64,000 nt of DNA from Actinomycetes bacterium (lineage in GTDB: Bacteria; Actinomycetota; Thermoleophilia; RBG-16-64-13), in the NCBI GenBank assembly GCA_024637035.1, contig JAGXFW010000004.1, positions 151,241 through 215,240 on the forward strand, read 5' to 3'. Shown here piece after piece: positions 1-8,575 of the stretch (within the stretch, counting starts at the first letter, position 1; each line of letters starts with the position of its first letter). A program made the position numbers and the translations under genes. Below the pieces are notes generated by a model. That model was not told where the DNA came from. It did not search any database and worked only from the letters and a program-made list of their open reading frames with translations.

Positions 1-1427
1 GTGGCGTCACTCTGGGCGTCTCCCGCGACGTCACTCGTGCTGTCACCTGCGCTCTCGGTCCCCTCTCCGTTCAGGTAGATCACGTGGGTGGAGCACGAGA
101 TGCACGGGTCGTAGGCCCGCACGAGCATCTCCATGGCCTTCTGAGCTTTCACTTTGCCCTGAGGGAGCACCTGCGCCGCCAAGGCCCACATGTCGCGCTC
201 GAGATTCGCGAGGTTCTGACCGGTGGGGATGATCAGGTTGGCCTCGACGATCAGCCCGGCGTCATCCACCGCATACTCGTGGTACAGCGTGCCGCGAGGC
301 ACCTCGACAGCCCCGGCGCCGCGGCCGGCTCGGATCTCCACCATGGGGGGTTCCGGCTTCAGGCCTTCGTCGAGTAGTCGGTCGATGATCATGATGGAGT
401 CTTCTACGCAGTGAACGGTCTCGATGAGCTGAGCCACGGTGTTCATGAAGGTGTTCGTGCAGGTCGGCCGGCACCCGAGGTCGTCCGCGGCCGCCTTGGC
501 CCCGTCGCTGAGTCCTTCGAAACCGTTGTTCAGGCGGGCCAACGCGCCCACCATGAAGGTGTCGGTGTCAGTACCGTCTCCCGGCGCGCAGTGCTTGGCC
601 GAAGAATGAGACAGGACGCGCTCGCGCACCTTGTCACGGTAGCTGCTCACCGGGGTCATGCCGCCGTCTGACGAGAGGATCTGGTCGCCGAAGAACGCAT
701 AGGACTCACCTCCGCGAGCTTGGTCACCTCCGGCCTCCCCATAGGTGAGCGACAAGTATTCGGTGGGTCGGCTGAAGTCCGGCATGTCGAGACTCGCGAA
801 CAGGGCCACGGTCTCGTGAAGATCCGGCAGCGATTCGGCCAGCCGCGTACGCACGGCGGTGAGGGCGGCCGGCGCAGGCAGGTGCGTGAAGCCACCCACG
901 ACTGCTGCCACTTGGTGCACGGCGCGGCCGCCGATGACCTCGCAGAGGTCGTTCCCGAGCTTCTTGAGGCGCAGGGCACGCCTCACGACCTCGGGATGCG
1001 TGCCCGCCAGCGGTACCACGCTCCCCACGTCGAAGAAGTCTGGAGCGACCAGGAAGTACGCATGCAACACGTGACTTTGGATGGTCTCCCCGTGCATGAG
1101 CAGGCGCCGCAGGCGCTTGGTCTGCTCGGTGGGTGTGATGCCGAGCGCGGCTTCCATCGCGGTGATCGATGCCAGCACGTGTCCGTTGGAGCAGATGCCG
1201 CAGATGCGGCTCGTGATCAGCGGAGCCTGATCGTAGGGGCGGCCGCGCAGCATCGCCTCGAAGAAGCGAGGAGGCTCGGTCACCTCGAAGCGCACTTCTT
1301 TCGCTCGGTCGCCGTCGGCCACCACCACGATGTTGCCGTGGCCCTCCACACGAGAAACGTAGTCCACCTTCACCTCGACGGTGCGAGTGGTGCCCGCACC
1401 GCCGTTCGTGGCGCCATTGCCGGTCAT
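1..1427 (-). CDS. hydA: [NiFe] hydrogenase large (alpha) subunit, group 3b, 3' end outside window
   Basis: Catalytic subunit of a cytoplasmic bidirectional NAD(P)-linked hydrogenase/sulfhydrogenase; it holds the Ni-Fe site. Reading from the ATG at 1427 gives about 475 residues before the window edge. Both Ni-ligand motifs are present: RICGIC at about residues 74-79 and DPCISCSTH at about 440-448. Maturation proteases normally cut after that His. At least 27 residues follow it, and the tail is rich in Gly, Ser, Asp and Thr. The start overlaps the delta-subunit stop (ATGA). The gene is last of the order beta-gamma-delta-alpha, as in Pyrococcus hydBGDA. Family call is firm; subgroup 3b is inferred from operon composition. 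Confidence 0.93.
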   Translation of the reverse strand, partial: MTGNGATNGGAGTTRTVEVKVDYVSRVEGHGNIVVVADGDRAKEVRFEVTEPPRFFEAMLRGRPYDQAPLITSRICGICSNGHVLASITAMEAALGITPTEQTKRLRRLLMHGETIQSHVLHAYFLVAPDFFDVGSVVPLAGTHPEVVRRALRLKKLGNDLCEVIGGRAVHQVAAVVGGFTHLPAPAALTAVRTRLAESLPDLHETVALFASLDMPDFSRPTEYLSLTYGEAGGDQARGGESYAFFGDQILSSDGGMTPVSSYRDKVRERVLSHSSAKHCAPGDGTDTDTFMVGALARLNNGFEGLSDGAKAAADDLGCRPTCTNTFMNTVAQLIETVHCVEDSIMIIDRLLDEGLKPEPPMVEIRAGRGAGAVEVPRGTLYHEYAVDDAGLIVEANLIIPTGQNLANLERDMWALAAQVLPQGKVKAQKAMEMLVRAYDPCISCSTHVIYLNGEGTESAGDSTSDVAGDAQSDA

Positions 1428-2212
1428 CGGGCCACCTTCGCTTTCAGGCCGCCGTCGCGGCGGGAGTAGTATCCGTTGTAGAGGCCGTACTCGGCCATGA
1501 TCTCCTCGGCGGTCTTACCCTTCTCTTCCAGCAGAGCCTCCATCGAGGCGACGTTGGGGTCGTCGCACAGGCCTCGGCAACCGAAGCAGCGGCTCCCGTA
1601 GCTCGGGCAGAGCGCCCCGCAGCCGGCCCGCGTGATGGGGCCGAGGCAGACAAGGCCGCGGTCGAACGCGCAGACGTTCTCCTTGAGGCGGCACTCCACG
1701 CACACGGCGTGAGTCGGCACCGGCGGGTTCTTGCCGATCAGCAGGGCCGTCAGCACGCGCATGAAGTCGTCCTTGTGGATGGGGCAACCGAGGATGTGCA
1801 GGTCCACGGGGATCACCGCGTCCACCGGTTTGGCTTCGATCGTGGGGAAGAAGCCGGCGTCCTCGCCGTAGACCAGCGACCCCACTTCCACCGGGTCGTG
1901 GGCGTTCTTGAGTCCCGGGACACCTACCGGATAGGCGCACGAGCCGATCGTCACCACCAGGGCTGCCTTCTCCCGGATATGGCGGAGCTTCTCCTCGTCG
2001 GACTCCCGGGTCACGGCTCCCTCGATCAGTGCGAGCTCGTAGGAATCGGATGTCTCGGTCATCGCTTCCTTGAAGTATACGAACTCCACCAGCTGGAGCA
2101 GATCGAGAAGCTCGTCCTCGCAATTCAAGATCTGTAGCTGGCACCCGGCGCAGGAGGCGAGTTCGAACAGGGCCACGCGGGGGCGTTCTGGGCTGCGGAT
2201 GGGCTCGGTCAT
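1424..2212 (-). CDS. hydD: [NiFe] hydrogenase small (delta) subunit
   Basis: Fe-S subunit that relays electrons between the Ni-Fe site and the diaphorase subunits. 262 residues. The N-terminal CAGCQ motif (Cys 21 and 24), a GSCA motif and the LGCP motif are proximal-cluster ligands of the family. The C-terminal half carries CVEC, CLGP, AGCGALC and CFGCRGLC, ligands for further clusters. The ATG at 2212 shares one base with the gamma stop (TGATG), which makes it preferable to an in-frame extension to 2323 that would run inside the gamma gene. There is no twin-arginine signal, consistent with a cytoplasmic enzyme. Confidence 0.92.
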   Translation of the reverse strand: MTEPIRSPERPRVALFELASCAGCQLQILNCEDELLDLLQLVEFVYFKEAMTETSDSYELALIEGAVTRESDEEKLRHIREKAALVVTIGSCAYPVGVPGLKNAHDPVEVGSLVYGEDAGFFPTIEAKPVDAVIPVDLHILGCPIHKDDFMRVLTALLIGKNPPVPTHAVCVECRLKENVCAFDRGLVCLGPITRAGCGALCPSYGSRCFGCRGLCDDPNVASMEALLEEKGKTAEEIMAEYGLYNGYYSRRDGGLKAKVAR

Positions 2213-3069
2213 CAGAGCATCGCCTCCTCGAGCCGCTTGAGTTCTGCGTACGTGAACACCGGGCCGTCCTGGCACACGTACACCCCGTTGATCTGGCAGT
2301 GGCCGCACTCGCCGATGCCGCACTTCATGCGGCGCTCGAGCGAGAGGATGATCCGGTCCTCGGGTATGCCCACGGCGAGCACCTGCTTGACCACATGCTT
2401 GAACATCACAGGTGGTCCCACCATCACCGGCACTGTTGTCTTGGGGTTGACGGTGAGTCGGCGGAACAGCGTCGTGACCGGACCCACGTTCCCCTTCCAG
2501 GAAGGGTCGGCGATGTCTGTGGTGACGCGGAAGTCGATGTCCTCACGGGCCTCCCAGGCGGCGATCTCGTCCTTGAACAGCATCTCGGCCGGGCTCTTAC
2601 ACCCATAGAGGATCGTCACCTCGGCGAAATCCGCGCGTTCGTCGATCACCGTGCCGATGAGGCTGCGCAGTGGGACGATGCCCAGTCCTCCGGCAATGAT
2701 CAGCACGTCGTTGCCGCGCATCACGTCGAGGGGGAACCCGCGTCCAAGGGGCCCCCGAACGCCGAGCTTGGCTCCGATACCGAGCCGCTCCATCGCCGTG
2801 GTCACGTCTCCAACCCGGCGGATGCAGAGCTCGAACTCTCCGCCGCGAGTGGGCGATGAGGAGATCGAGAAGGGCGCCTCCCCGACTCCGAAGACGCTCA
2901 CCTCGACGAACTGGCCGGGCGCGTGGCCAAGTTCCGCCCCATCGGTGAGTCGCAGCACGTAGAGGGTCTCGGTGGGGTTCAGTCGTTCCTTGCGGACGAT
3001 CTCCGCCATGTCGGGCAGGAACGGCGATTGCTTCAGACGGCCGTGTGGCGTCGTTTGAGTATTCACCAT
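2212..3069 (-). CDS. hydG: Hydrogenase gamma subunit, FAD/NAD(P)-binding diaphorase
   Basis: Ferredoxin-NADP reductase-like subunit that moves electrons between the hydrogenase and NAD(P). 285 residues. An FAD-binding barrel comes first (APGQFVEVSVFG, then PFSISSSP), followed by a nucleotide-binding half with IIAGGLGIVPLRSLI and LYGCKSP. A C-terminal [2Fe-2S] motif follows (CGIGECGHCQ with a later VCQDGP). This matches the dihydroorotate dehydrogenase electron-transfer (PyrK)/HydG family in both order and length. It lies 3 bases downstream of the beta stop and overlaps delta by one base, so it sits inside one operon. Confidence 0.9.
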   Translation of the reverse strand: MVNTQTTPHGRLKQSPFLPDMAEIVRKERLNPTETLYVLRLTDGAELGHAPGQFVEVSVFGVGEAPFSISSSPTRGGEFELCIRRVGDVTTAMERLGIGAKLGVRGPLGRGFPLDVMRGNDVLIIAGGLGIVPLRSLIGTVIDERADFAEVTILYGCKSPAEMLFKDEIAAWEAREDIDFRVTTDIADPSWKGNVGPVTTLFRRLTVNPKTTVPVMVGPPVMFKHVVKQVLAVGIPEDRIILSLERRMKCGIGECGHCQINGVYVCQDGPVFTYAELKRLEEAML

Positions 3070-3072
3070 CGC

Positions 3073-4119
3073 CTACCTTTCCACCGGTCGGCCCTTGAGC
3101 TGATTGAACACCTCGACAGGATCGATATCCACGAGACAGGCCCGTGCGCAACGACCGCACCCCACACAGCCCATGCGCCCGTAGCGCTCGAAGATGTAGC
3201 GACCCTTGCGGTTGAAGCGGTGTTTCACGCGCATCTCGCGAGGCTTGCGGAAGCTCTCCCCGGTGCCGACCATCGCGAACTCCTCGAGTTGGCAGCTGTC
3301 CCAGGTGCGCACCCGCTCCCCGCTCTTCATGTCGAGGTTGAGCTCGTCGCGCACGTCGAAGCAGTAGCAGGTGGGGCAGACGTTGGTGCATGCCCCGCAG
3401 GAGAGGCACTTCTCGCCGAGCACGTCCCACAGGAGGGAATCCGAGCTCTCGGCGAGCAGCGCCGGGAGGTGCTCCATCGCAACATCGAGCCTTGGGGTGA
3501 ACGCGGCGTCGCGACCTTCGTGTGCCTTGCGCAGCCGGGTGCGGTCCTCGTAGACCGCCTCGTGCGCACCGTCGACGGCGAGGACGAAGTCCCGGCCCTT
3601 GGTCGACTCGACGCGCACGTAGTAGGTGTCACCGAGGTCGGTGAGGAGGACGTCGAAGCCGGAGTCGGCTCTGAGGCTGCCCATGCTCTCGCAGAAGCAG
3701 TGGTCGTCGCATGGTTCGAGGCACTCGATGCCCACGAAGAAGGCCGCTTCCCGACGTGCGCGGTAGTGGCCGTCGTCCTTGTCGTCGACGAAGATGGCGT
3801 CGAGCAGTTCGAGTGCGTGCAGATCGCACGGCCGCAGGCCGAAAGCCACCGTCTCGGTGGCCTCGATGACCGGTTCCACGGCAAGCTCATCGTGCCAGGC
3901 GAAACGCAGCAGCGCCTCGCGCGGAGGCAGGAGGTGCTTGCTCGGAGGCAGCGCCGTGGGTAGATAGCCCTCGGCGACCTCCTCGGCCGATGAGATGACC
4001 TTGAAGCTGAACTGCGGGCCGTTCGCCACCGGAGCGAACACGCTCTGCTCGTGTGCCAGCCGATCGATGGACCTGATGAGGTCCGTCTTGGCCACGACGC
4101 GGTCGATCATGGCACCCAC
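3073..4119 (-). CDS. hydB: Hydrogenase beta subunit, 4Fe-4S protein
   Basis: Iron-sulfur electron-transfer subunit of group 3b hydrogenase (sulfhydrogenase beta/anaerobic sulfite reductase A family). 348 residues. Two ferredoxin motifs lie in the C-terminal third: CLSCGACTNVCPTC and CVGCGRCARAC. An N-terminal domain of about 200 residues carries FGLRPCDLHAL, typical of the family. It is the first gene of the hydrogenase operon. ATG 4119 is used; an ATG three codons downstream (MIDR) is equally possible. The 244 bases upstream contain the CRP-like palindrome at 4238-4253 and no other gene. Confidence 0.9.
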   Translation of the reverse strand: MGAMIDRVVAKTDLIRSIDRLAHEQSVFAPVANGPQFSFKVISSAEEVAEGYLPTALPPSKHLLPPREALLRFAWHDELAVEPVIEATETVAFGLRPCDLHALELLDAIFVDDKDDGHYRARREAAFFVGIECLEPCDDHCFCESMGSLRADSGFDVLLTDLGDTYYVRVESTKGRDFVLAVDGAHEAVYEDRTRLRKAHEGRDAAFTPRLDVAMEHLPALLAESSDSLLWDVLGEKCLSCGACTNVCPTCYCFDVRDELNLDMKSGERVRTWDSCQLEEFAMVGTGESFRKPREMRVKHRFNRKGRYIFERYGRMGCVGCGRCARACLVDIDPVEVFNQLKGRPVER

Positions 4120-4237
4120 TCCTTCGCGCGCGGTTCGTCACCGTCGCCTCGATGTGAGGGCCGGCCACCGGTGATCCCCGGCTGTCCGGCCCCTTCGTGC
4201 TTCATTCGCGGGTCAAGCGGCACTCTATTGACGTTCT

Positions 4238-4253
4238 CGTGAACCTATTCACA
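4238..4253. promoter_or_regulatory. CRP/FNR-family-like operator upstream of hydrogenase
   Basis: The sequence CGTGA-N6-TCACA matches 9 of 10 positions of the CRP half-sites TGTGA-N6-TCACA. It lies about 120 bases before the hydB start, in the only sizeable gap between hydB and the cyclic-nucleotide-domain gene. Binding is inferred. The adjacent cNMP protein has no visible DNA-binding domain, so another CRP/FNR regulator would be needed. Confidence 0.4.
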
Positions 4254-4305
4254 TATCGGCTCACACGCTCACTATCCTTTAGCGTTTTCGCTCCTTCGCG
4301 GTGTG

Positions 4306-4326
4306 CGCGCGCGGTCTTCGCGCGCG
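4306..4326 (-). terminator. GC-rich hairpin downstream of the cNMP-domain gene
   Basis: Perfect 8-bp stem (CGCGCGCG on both sides) with a GTCTT loop, followed by a repeat of GTCTTCGCGCGC. It sits between the cNMP gene stop and the hydrogenase promoter region. There is no clear U-tract on the reverse strand, so a termination role is only plausible. Confidence 0.35.
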
Positions 4327-4363
4327 GTCTTCGCGCGCCATGTCGGGAAGGGGTCGGCGGAGG

Positions 4364-4864
4364 TCAGTCCTTGTGCCGCGTGCGCAGGCCCTTTCCGGAG
4401 GGCACCTGGTCGCGCAACTGCTGTACGAGTTGGGCCGTCCTTGTGTGGGATTCGCGCAGGCGCACCGATATGACCGAAGCCACGTTGCGCATCATCATGC
4501 GACCCAGGTACTGGTCTTCCTCGCTGAGACGTGCCAGGTCTTCGGTTCTGAGGAGGGCGACCGTGCTGTCCCCTCCTGAGACGGCGGTGGCCGAGAACTC
4601 GTGAGGTGGCACCAGGCCGGACCAACCTATGAGGTCACCCTTCCGAGCCTCACCCACCTCCACCTGCTCGACGCCGAGGGCGGTTGTGAGGGTCACGCTG
4701 CCCTCCACGACGATGTACATGCCGGGAGACGGCTCTCCCTCGGTGAAGATGGTCTCGCCACCGGTGTAGCTCTGGACGACAGCCACCCGTTCGAGTTCGC
4801 CCACATCTGAGGGTGTGAGCCCCGTCAAAGCGGCAGACCCGGAAAGATCCAGTCCTTCGGCCAT
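4364..4864 (-). CDS. Stand-alone cyclic-nucleotide-binding (cNMP) domain protein
   Basis: 166 residues. The N-terminal 110 form a cNMP-binding beta-roll (GGETIFTEGEPSPGMYIVVEG, then the KGDLIGWSGLV turn). A long helix follows (YLGRMMMRNVASVISVRLRE), like the dimerisation helix of CRP/FNR proteins. The protein stops there, with no helix-turn-helix. The start is ATG 4864, with AAGGAGGT six bases upstream; a longer in-frame reading to 4942 lacks this. Such proteins may sense a ligand or redox state and act on partner proteins. It lies upstream of, and co-directional with, the hydrogenase operon, separated by a hairpin and the CRP-like site. Confidence 0.8.
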   Translation of the reverse strand: MAEGLDLSGSAALTGLTPSDVGELERVAVVQSYTGGETIFTEGEPSPGMYIVVEGSVTLTTALGVEQVEVGEARKGDLIGWSGLVPPHEFSATAVSGGDSTVALLRTEDLARLSEEDQYLGRMMMRNVASVISVRLRESHTRTAQLVQQLRDQVPSGKGLRTRHKD

Positions 4865-4964
4865 GGAACTACCTCCTTGATCTGATCGGTCTGGCTCGAT
4901 TCTAGCAGGATGCAGCTGCGGTGCCGGCCCCGATCGGCCCACGGTATGGCATCATGGCCGGAGG

Positions 4965-6362
4965 ATGGTTCGTTGTAATGGGCAGCGAGGGGAGGGGGCG
5001 AGGCGTGAGGGCGAAGAAACCACGACTACAGGCACCGTGAGCGCCCGTGCAGACGATGACGCCACGTTGGCCGGAAGCGCGGCCTTCGTCGGCCCGGTCG
5101 GAGCCGGCCCGGGCACCGGCGCCGATAGCCCGGGGGCCGTCGTCGCTCGAACCACCGTCGCAAGCGTCTACTCGTCAGGTCTCTGTATGCAGTGCGGCAC
5201 ATGCGCCGCTCTCTGCAAACAGGGTGCGATCACCATGCGATGGAACGTGCGCACGGGTCTCGAACCGGTGGTATCGCTCGAAGCCTGCAATGACTGCGGC
5301 ACCTGCCTCGAGGTGTGCCCCGGCCCCGGCCTGGATTTCACCGACGGCGCGTGGTGGCGTGAGCGCAACAGGGGGGCGCCTTCCGCCGACTTCCTGGGCC
5401 CGTGGCGCCGGCTCGCCTTCGGCTGGGCCACCGACGCGGAGGTGAGGTATCGGGGAGCGTCGGGAGGCGTTGCCACCGCTATCCTGCAGGGAGCGCTCGC
5501 AACCGGCAGCGTCGACTCCGTCATCGCGTGCCGCATGGATCCAGATAACGCCCTCGAGGTCGAACCGGTGATCGCGCGGACCCCGGAGGAGATCTCCGCC
5601 TGCCGGGGCTCCAAGTACAATGTGGTAGCGACGAACGTCCTCTTGCGCCGTGTGATCGAGGAGCCCGGCCGCTACGCGTTGATAGGGTTGCCCTGCCACA
5701 TACAGGGCCTCCGACTCGCGCAACGGCGTCACCCGCTCCTGCGGGAGCGAGTGGTGCTCGCCGTGGGCATCTTCTGCGGGTGGACCGGCTTGCCCCAGAT
5801 GGCGGCGGTCGCCGCCCGGCGCGCGGGCCTCGACGCCGATGACCTCACCTCGGTCACGTATCGGGGGCCGGATTGGCCGGGCGTGATGCGGCTGGAGACC
5901 GCTTCCGGGGAATGCCGGGACCTTCCCTACCCAGACTACTACGTCGACATGATGTACGGGTATGTCCCCACCCGCTGCCGCTTTTGTCCCGACGCGCTGG
6001 CGGAGCTCGCTGACATCTCGGTGGGCGACGCCTGGCTCGACCGCTTCTACGGCACTCCCGGCGTGTCCGACCTCATCGCCCGCACCGACGCCGGCGTCAG
6101 GCTGCTGGAGGACTTGGAGCCCGAGTGGCTCACCTTGGAAGAGGCGCGTCCAGGCGACATGGTGGACTCGCAAGTAGAGACCTACGTCATGAAGCGCCCC
6201 ATCTATCGCGGCCGGCGGTGGCTCCGGCGGCTGGCCGGGCGCGCTGTGCCCGACTACCCCGGGGTGCAGATCACGTCGACGGCGGCCGACCGTCTGCGTG
6301 GCGCCCACGACCTGGCGCGCCAGGTCGTGTACAAGGCCCTCGGCGACCTACGCTACCCGTAG
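4965..6362 (+). CDS. FrhB/FpoF-like Fe-S flavoprotein (coenzyme F420 hydrogenase/dehydrogenase beta-subunit family)
   Basis: 465 residues. After a low-complexity N-terminus there is a two-cluster ferredoxin domain (CMQCGTCAALC at about residue 76 and CNDCGTCLEVC at about 109). The FrhB N- and C-terminal domains follow, with GASGGVATAIL, CRGSKYNV, GLPCHIQGLR and CRFCPDALAELADISVGDAW. Family members are FAD- and Fe-S-containing oxidoreductases that use F420 or ferredoxin, and some act on polysaccharide precursors. The substrate is unknown here; the neighbouring hydrogenase suggests electron transfer. The start is uncertain: ATG 4965 abuts a GGAGG, and GTG 5037 is an alternative. Confidence 0.8.
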   Translation: MVRCNGQRGEGARREGEETTTTGTVSARADDDATLAGSAAFVGPVGAGPGTGADSPGAVVARTTVASVYSSGLCMQCGTCAALCKQGAITMRWNVRTGLEPVVSLEACNDCGTCLEVCPGPGLDFTDGAWWRERNRGAPSADFLGPWRRLAFGWATDAEVRYRGASGGVATAILQGALATGSVDSVIACRMDPDNALEVEPVIARTPEEISACRGSKYNVVATNVLLRRVIEEPGRYALIGLPCHIQGLRLAQRRHPLLRERVVLAVGIFCGWTGLPQMAAVAARRAGLDADDLTSVTYRGPDWPGVMRLETASGECRDLPYPDYYVDMMYGYVPTRCRFCPDALAELADISVGDAWLDRFYGTPGVSDLIARTDAGVRLLEDLEPEWLTLEEARPGDMVDSQVETYVMKRPIYRGRRWLRRLAGRAVPDYPGVQITSTAADRLRGAHDLARQVVYKALGDLRYP

Positions 6363-6393
6363 GCGCCGGCCGCGTGGGGGCGGGCGGCGGAGG

Positions 6394-6987
6394 TCAGTCG
6401 CTGCTCCACGCCCCGGTAGTGGGTTCAAGGGCGACGGCGATCTCCGAGTAGGCCACGGTCATGGCGGACTCTTCCGGCATCGCATCCGCATACAGCACCG
6501 TGTACGTCGCGGCTCCGGAGCCCACGTTGTCGGTCCGCAGGCGAAGGAAGTACTTGTCCGGGTGCGCACCGGCCCACCACGTCATGAACGACTCGACTTC
6601 GCTGTCCGGGGGCAGGGCGTCCAGGATGCCGGTGGTCGAGACGAAGAAAGACTCCACGCGGTTGGCGAACTCCATGCTGTCGTCGGGGGGGATGTCGATG
6701 GACGCGTAGATGGAGAAGGCCGGCACCTGCTTGCTCGTGTACGTCACCGTGTAGACCGTGTACCAGGCGTCGTGGCTTCCGGTGCTCTTCTTCTGGGCGT
6801 CGACACCGCGGATCTCGAAGCTCCAATCGGTCGACCCGGGGAACTCGGACCACAGTTGCCGCACGTTCTCGGACCGGTCGTCGGCCTTGCCGCCGGTGAG
6901 GCCGCATCCACCCGAACCGATCGCCGCAAGCAACGCAAGCGTCGCGGCCAGCGCCACGACGAACCAACGGGCCCTATACGTGTGCAT
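6394..6987 (-). CDS. Predicted lipoprotein of unknown function
   Basis: 197 residues. The N-terminus MHTYRARWFVVALAATLALL leads to IGSGGCG, a signal peptide II lipobox, so the mature protein is probably anchored outside the membrane. The remainder has no motif I recognise (DWSFEIRGV, YTVYTVTYTSKQVP). ATG 6987 is chosen because GGGGGAGGG precedes it and the signal peptide starts there; the frame stays open upstream without a signal. It converges with the FrhB-like gene (31 bases apart) and diverges from the receptor gene at 7166. Confidence 0.7.
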   Translation of the reverse strand: MHTYRARWFVVALAATLALLAAIGSGGCGLTGGKADDRSENVRQLWSEFPGSTDWSFEIRGVDAQKKSTGSHDAWYTVYTVTYTSKQVPAFSIYASIDIPPDDSMEFANRVESFFVSTTGILDALPPDSEVESFMTWWAGAHPDKYFLRLRTDNVGSGAATYTVLYADAMPEESAMTVAYSEIAVALEPTTGAWSSD

Positions 6988-7165
6988 GGTCCCTCCCCCA
7001 AACGTGTGCTTCCCCACGTGCCCGACTATACCGCCGCATGTGCGGATGGGGAATGGGTCTCTGGGCCCCTCGCCTTTCTCGGCCCGATGCCGATACAACT
7101 CAGACGCGCCTGTGTGCGAGAACAGGCGCGCGTGTTCTGCAGGAACGAACGGAGGAGGGGACCGG

Positions 7166-8575
7166 ATGCAGCTGAGGGCGAGGATCGTGGGCTTCATCGT
7201 GCTGGTCTTCGTCGTCGTCCTGGGTGTCTCGTACCTCCTCTTCGGGTGGCTGCAATCGGACATCATGGCGGGCTTGGGCTCCGTCTACGCTGAGAAGCAG
7301 GTGCTCTACAACCAGGAACGCACCCTCCATCCACTCATGCGCGAGTTAGCCCTGGCTCAGAAGCTCGCCGATTCCTCGGTGATCCACGAGTGGGCCCGAG
7401 CCGAAGACGACCCCGTGCTTCGTGCCGCCGGCCTCCGCGAGCTCGAGGACTACCGGCGCTTCTTCTCCGACGGCAGCTATTTCTTCGTGGTCGACTCCTC
7501 CGGCCACTACTACTTCAACGACAGCGCCCAGACCTACACGGGGTCGGAGCTGCGCTACACCCTCGATCCCACGAAGGAGGAGAACCGCTGGTACTACGTC
7601 ACCGTCGACAGCGGCGAGCCTTACACGCTCAACGTAGACTTCGACGAAGAACTCGGCGTCACCAAGGTGTGGATGAACGTCGTGGTGCGAGAGGGCGACG
7701 AGACGCTTGGCATAATAGGCACGGGCATCGACCTGTCGCGGTTCCTGAGCGAAGTGGTCACCTCCGATCGGGCGGGAGTGACCAACATCTTCGTCGAGGA
7801 AGGCGGGGCGATCCAGGCGCACAACGAGGTGGAACTCATCGATTTCCGTTCCATCTCCAAAGACCCCTCGGAGAAGAAGATCGTCTTCCATCTTCTCGAC
7901 GACGAGAAGGACCGCCGGGCTCTTGCGGACGCGATGGACCGGTTACGGGCGGACCCCGCCGGCGGCGTCGACGTGTTGGTGGCGCGCATCGGAGGGGAAC
8001 CCTATCTGATCGGTCTCGGCTACCTGGAGGAGATCGGGTGGTTCAATCTAACCCTGATCGACGCCGGGACGATGATCGGCTCCGACCGCTTCCTCCCTCT
8101 TGCCGGACTTCTGGTGGCCGCTCTGCTGCTCACCTGCGGCCTGCTGATCGTCATGCTGAACCGGCTGTTCATCGCTCGAGTAGGCCGGCTTGATTCGTGG
8201 GTGAGGGGATTCGCGCACGGCGGTCTCACCGGACCTCCGGGATCAGAGGCTCGTGACGAGATCGGGCGGTTGGAAAAGGGGTTCCAGCAGATGGCCGAGA
8301 GCGTGCGCCGCAACACTGAGTTGCTCGAGGCGACCGTCGAGGAGCGCACCCACGAGTTGGTGGAGCGGAACGCGAGCCTGCAGCAGGCTTTGGCCGATAT
8401 CAATGCCTTGAGCGGACTCCTGCCTACCTGCATGTACTGCAAGAAGATCCGCGACGAAGCCACCGGTGAATGGGCAAGCATGGAGGAATTCATCACACAG
8501 CGCTCGGAAGCCGAGTTCAGTCACGGCATCTGCCCCGAATGCGAGGAGCGCATGGGCGAGGGTGGGGCGTCCTAG
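7166..8575 (+). CDS. dCache-HAMP membrane receptor with C-terminal four-Cys motif and no recognised output domain
   Basis: 469 residues. TM1 is at residues 7-28. An extracytoplasmic dCache-like sensor follows (DGSYFFVVDSSGHYYFND, GIIGTGIDLSRFLSEVV). TM2 is at about 310-335, then HAMP and a short coiled coil (ELLEATVEERTHELVERNAS). The C-terminus is CMYCKKIRDEATGEW...HGICPEC, a CxxC-x(n)-CxxC module that probably binds zinc and is seen at the end of many bacterial sensors. No histidine kinase, GGDEF or methyl-accepting domain follows. ATG 7166 has GGAGGAGGGG upstream. Its stop and that of the convergent PTE gene share the tetranucleotide CTAG. Confidence 0.8.
   Translation: MQLRARIVGFIVLVFVVVLGVSYLLFGWLQSDIMAGLGSVYAEKQVLYNQERTLHPLMRELALAQKLADSSVIHEWARAEDDPVLRAAGLRELEDYRRFFSDGSYFFVVDSSGHYYFNDSAQTYTGSELRYTLDPTKEENRWYYVTVDSGEPYTLNVDFDEELGVTKVWMNVVVREGDETLGIIGTGIDLSRFLSEVVTSDRAGVTNIFVEEGGAIQAHNEVELIDFRSISKDPSEKKIVFHLLDDEKDRRALADAMDRLRADPAGGVDVLVARIGGEPYLIGLGYLEEIGWFNLTLIDAGTMIGSDRFLPLAGLLVAALLLTCGLLIVMLNRLFIARVGRLDSWVRGFAHGGLTGPPGSEARDEIGRLEKGFQQMAESVRRNTELLEATVEERTHELVERNASLQQALADINALSGLLPTCMYCKKIRDEATGEWASMEEFITQRSEAEFSHGICPECEERMGEGGAS

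Noticed and set aside
4965..6362. Proof that the organism makes coenzyme F420
   Set aside because: FrhB-family proteins also occur in organisms without F420 and no F420 biosynthesis gene is in the window.
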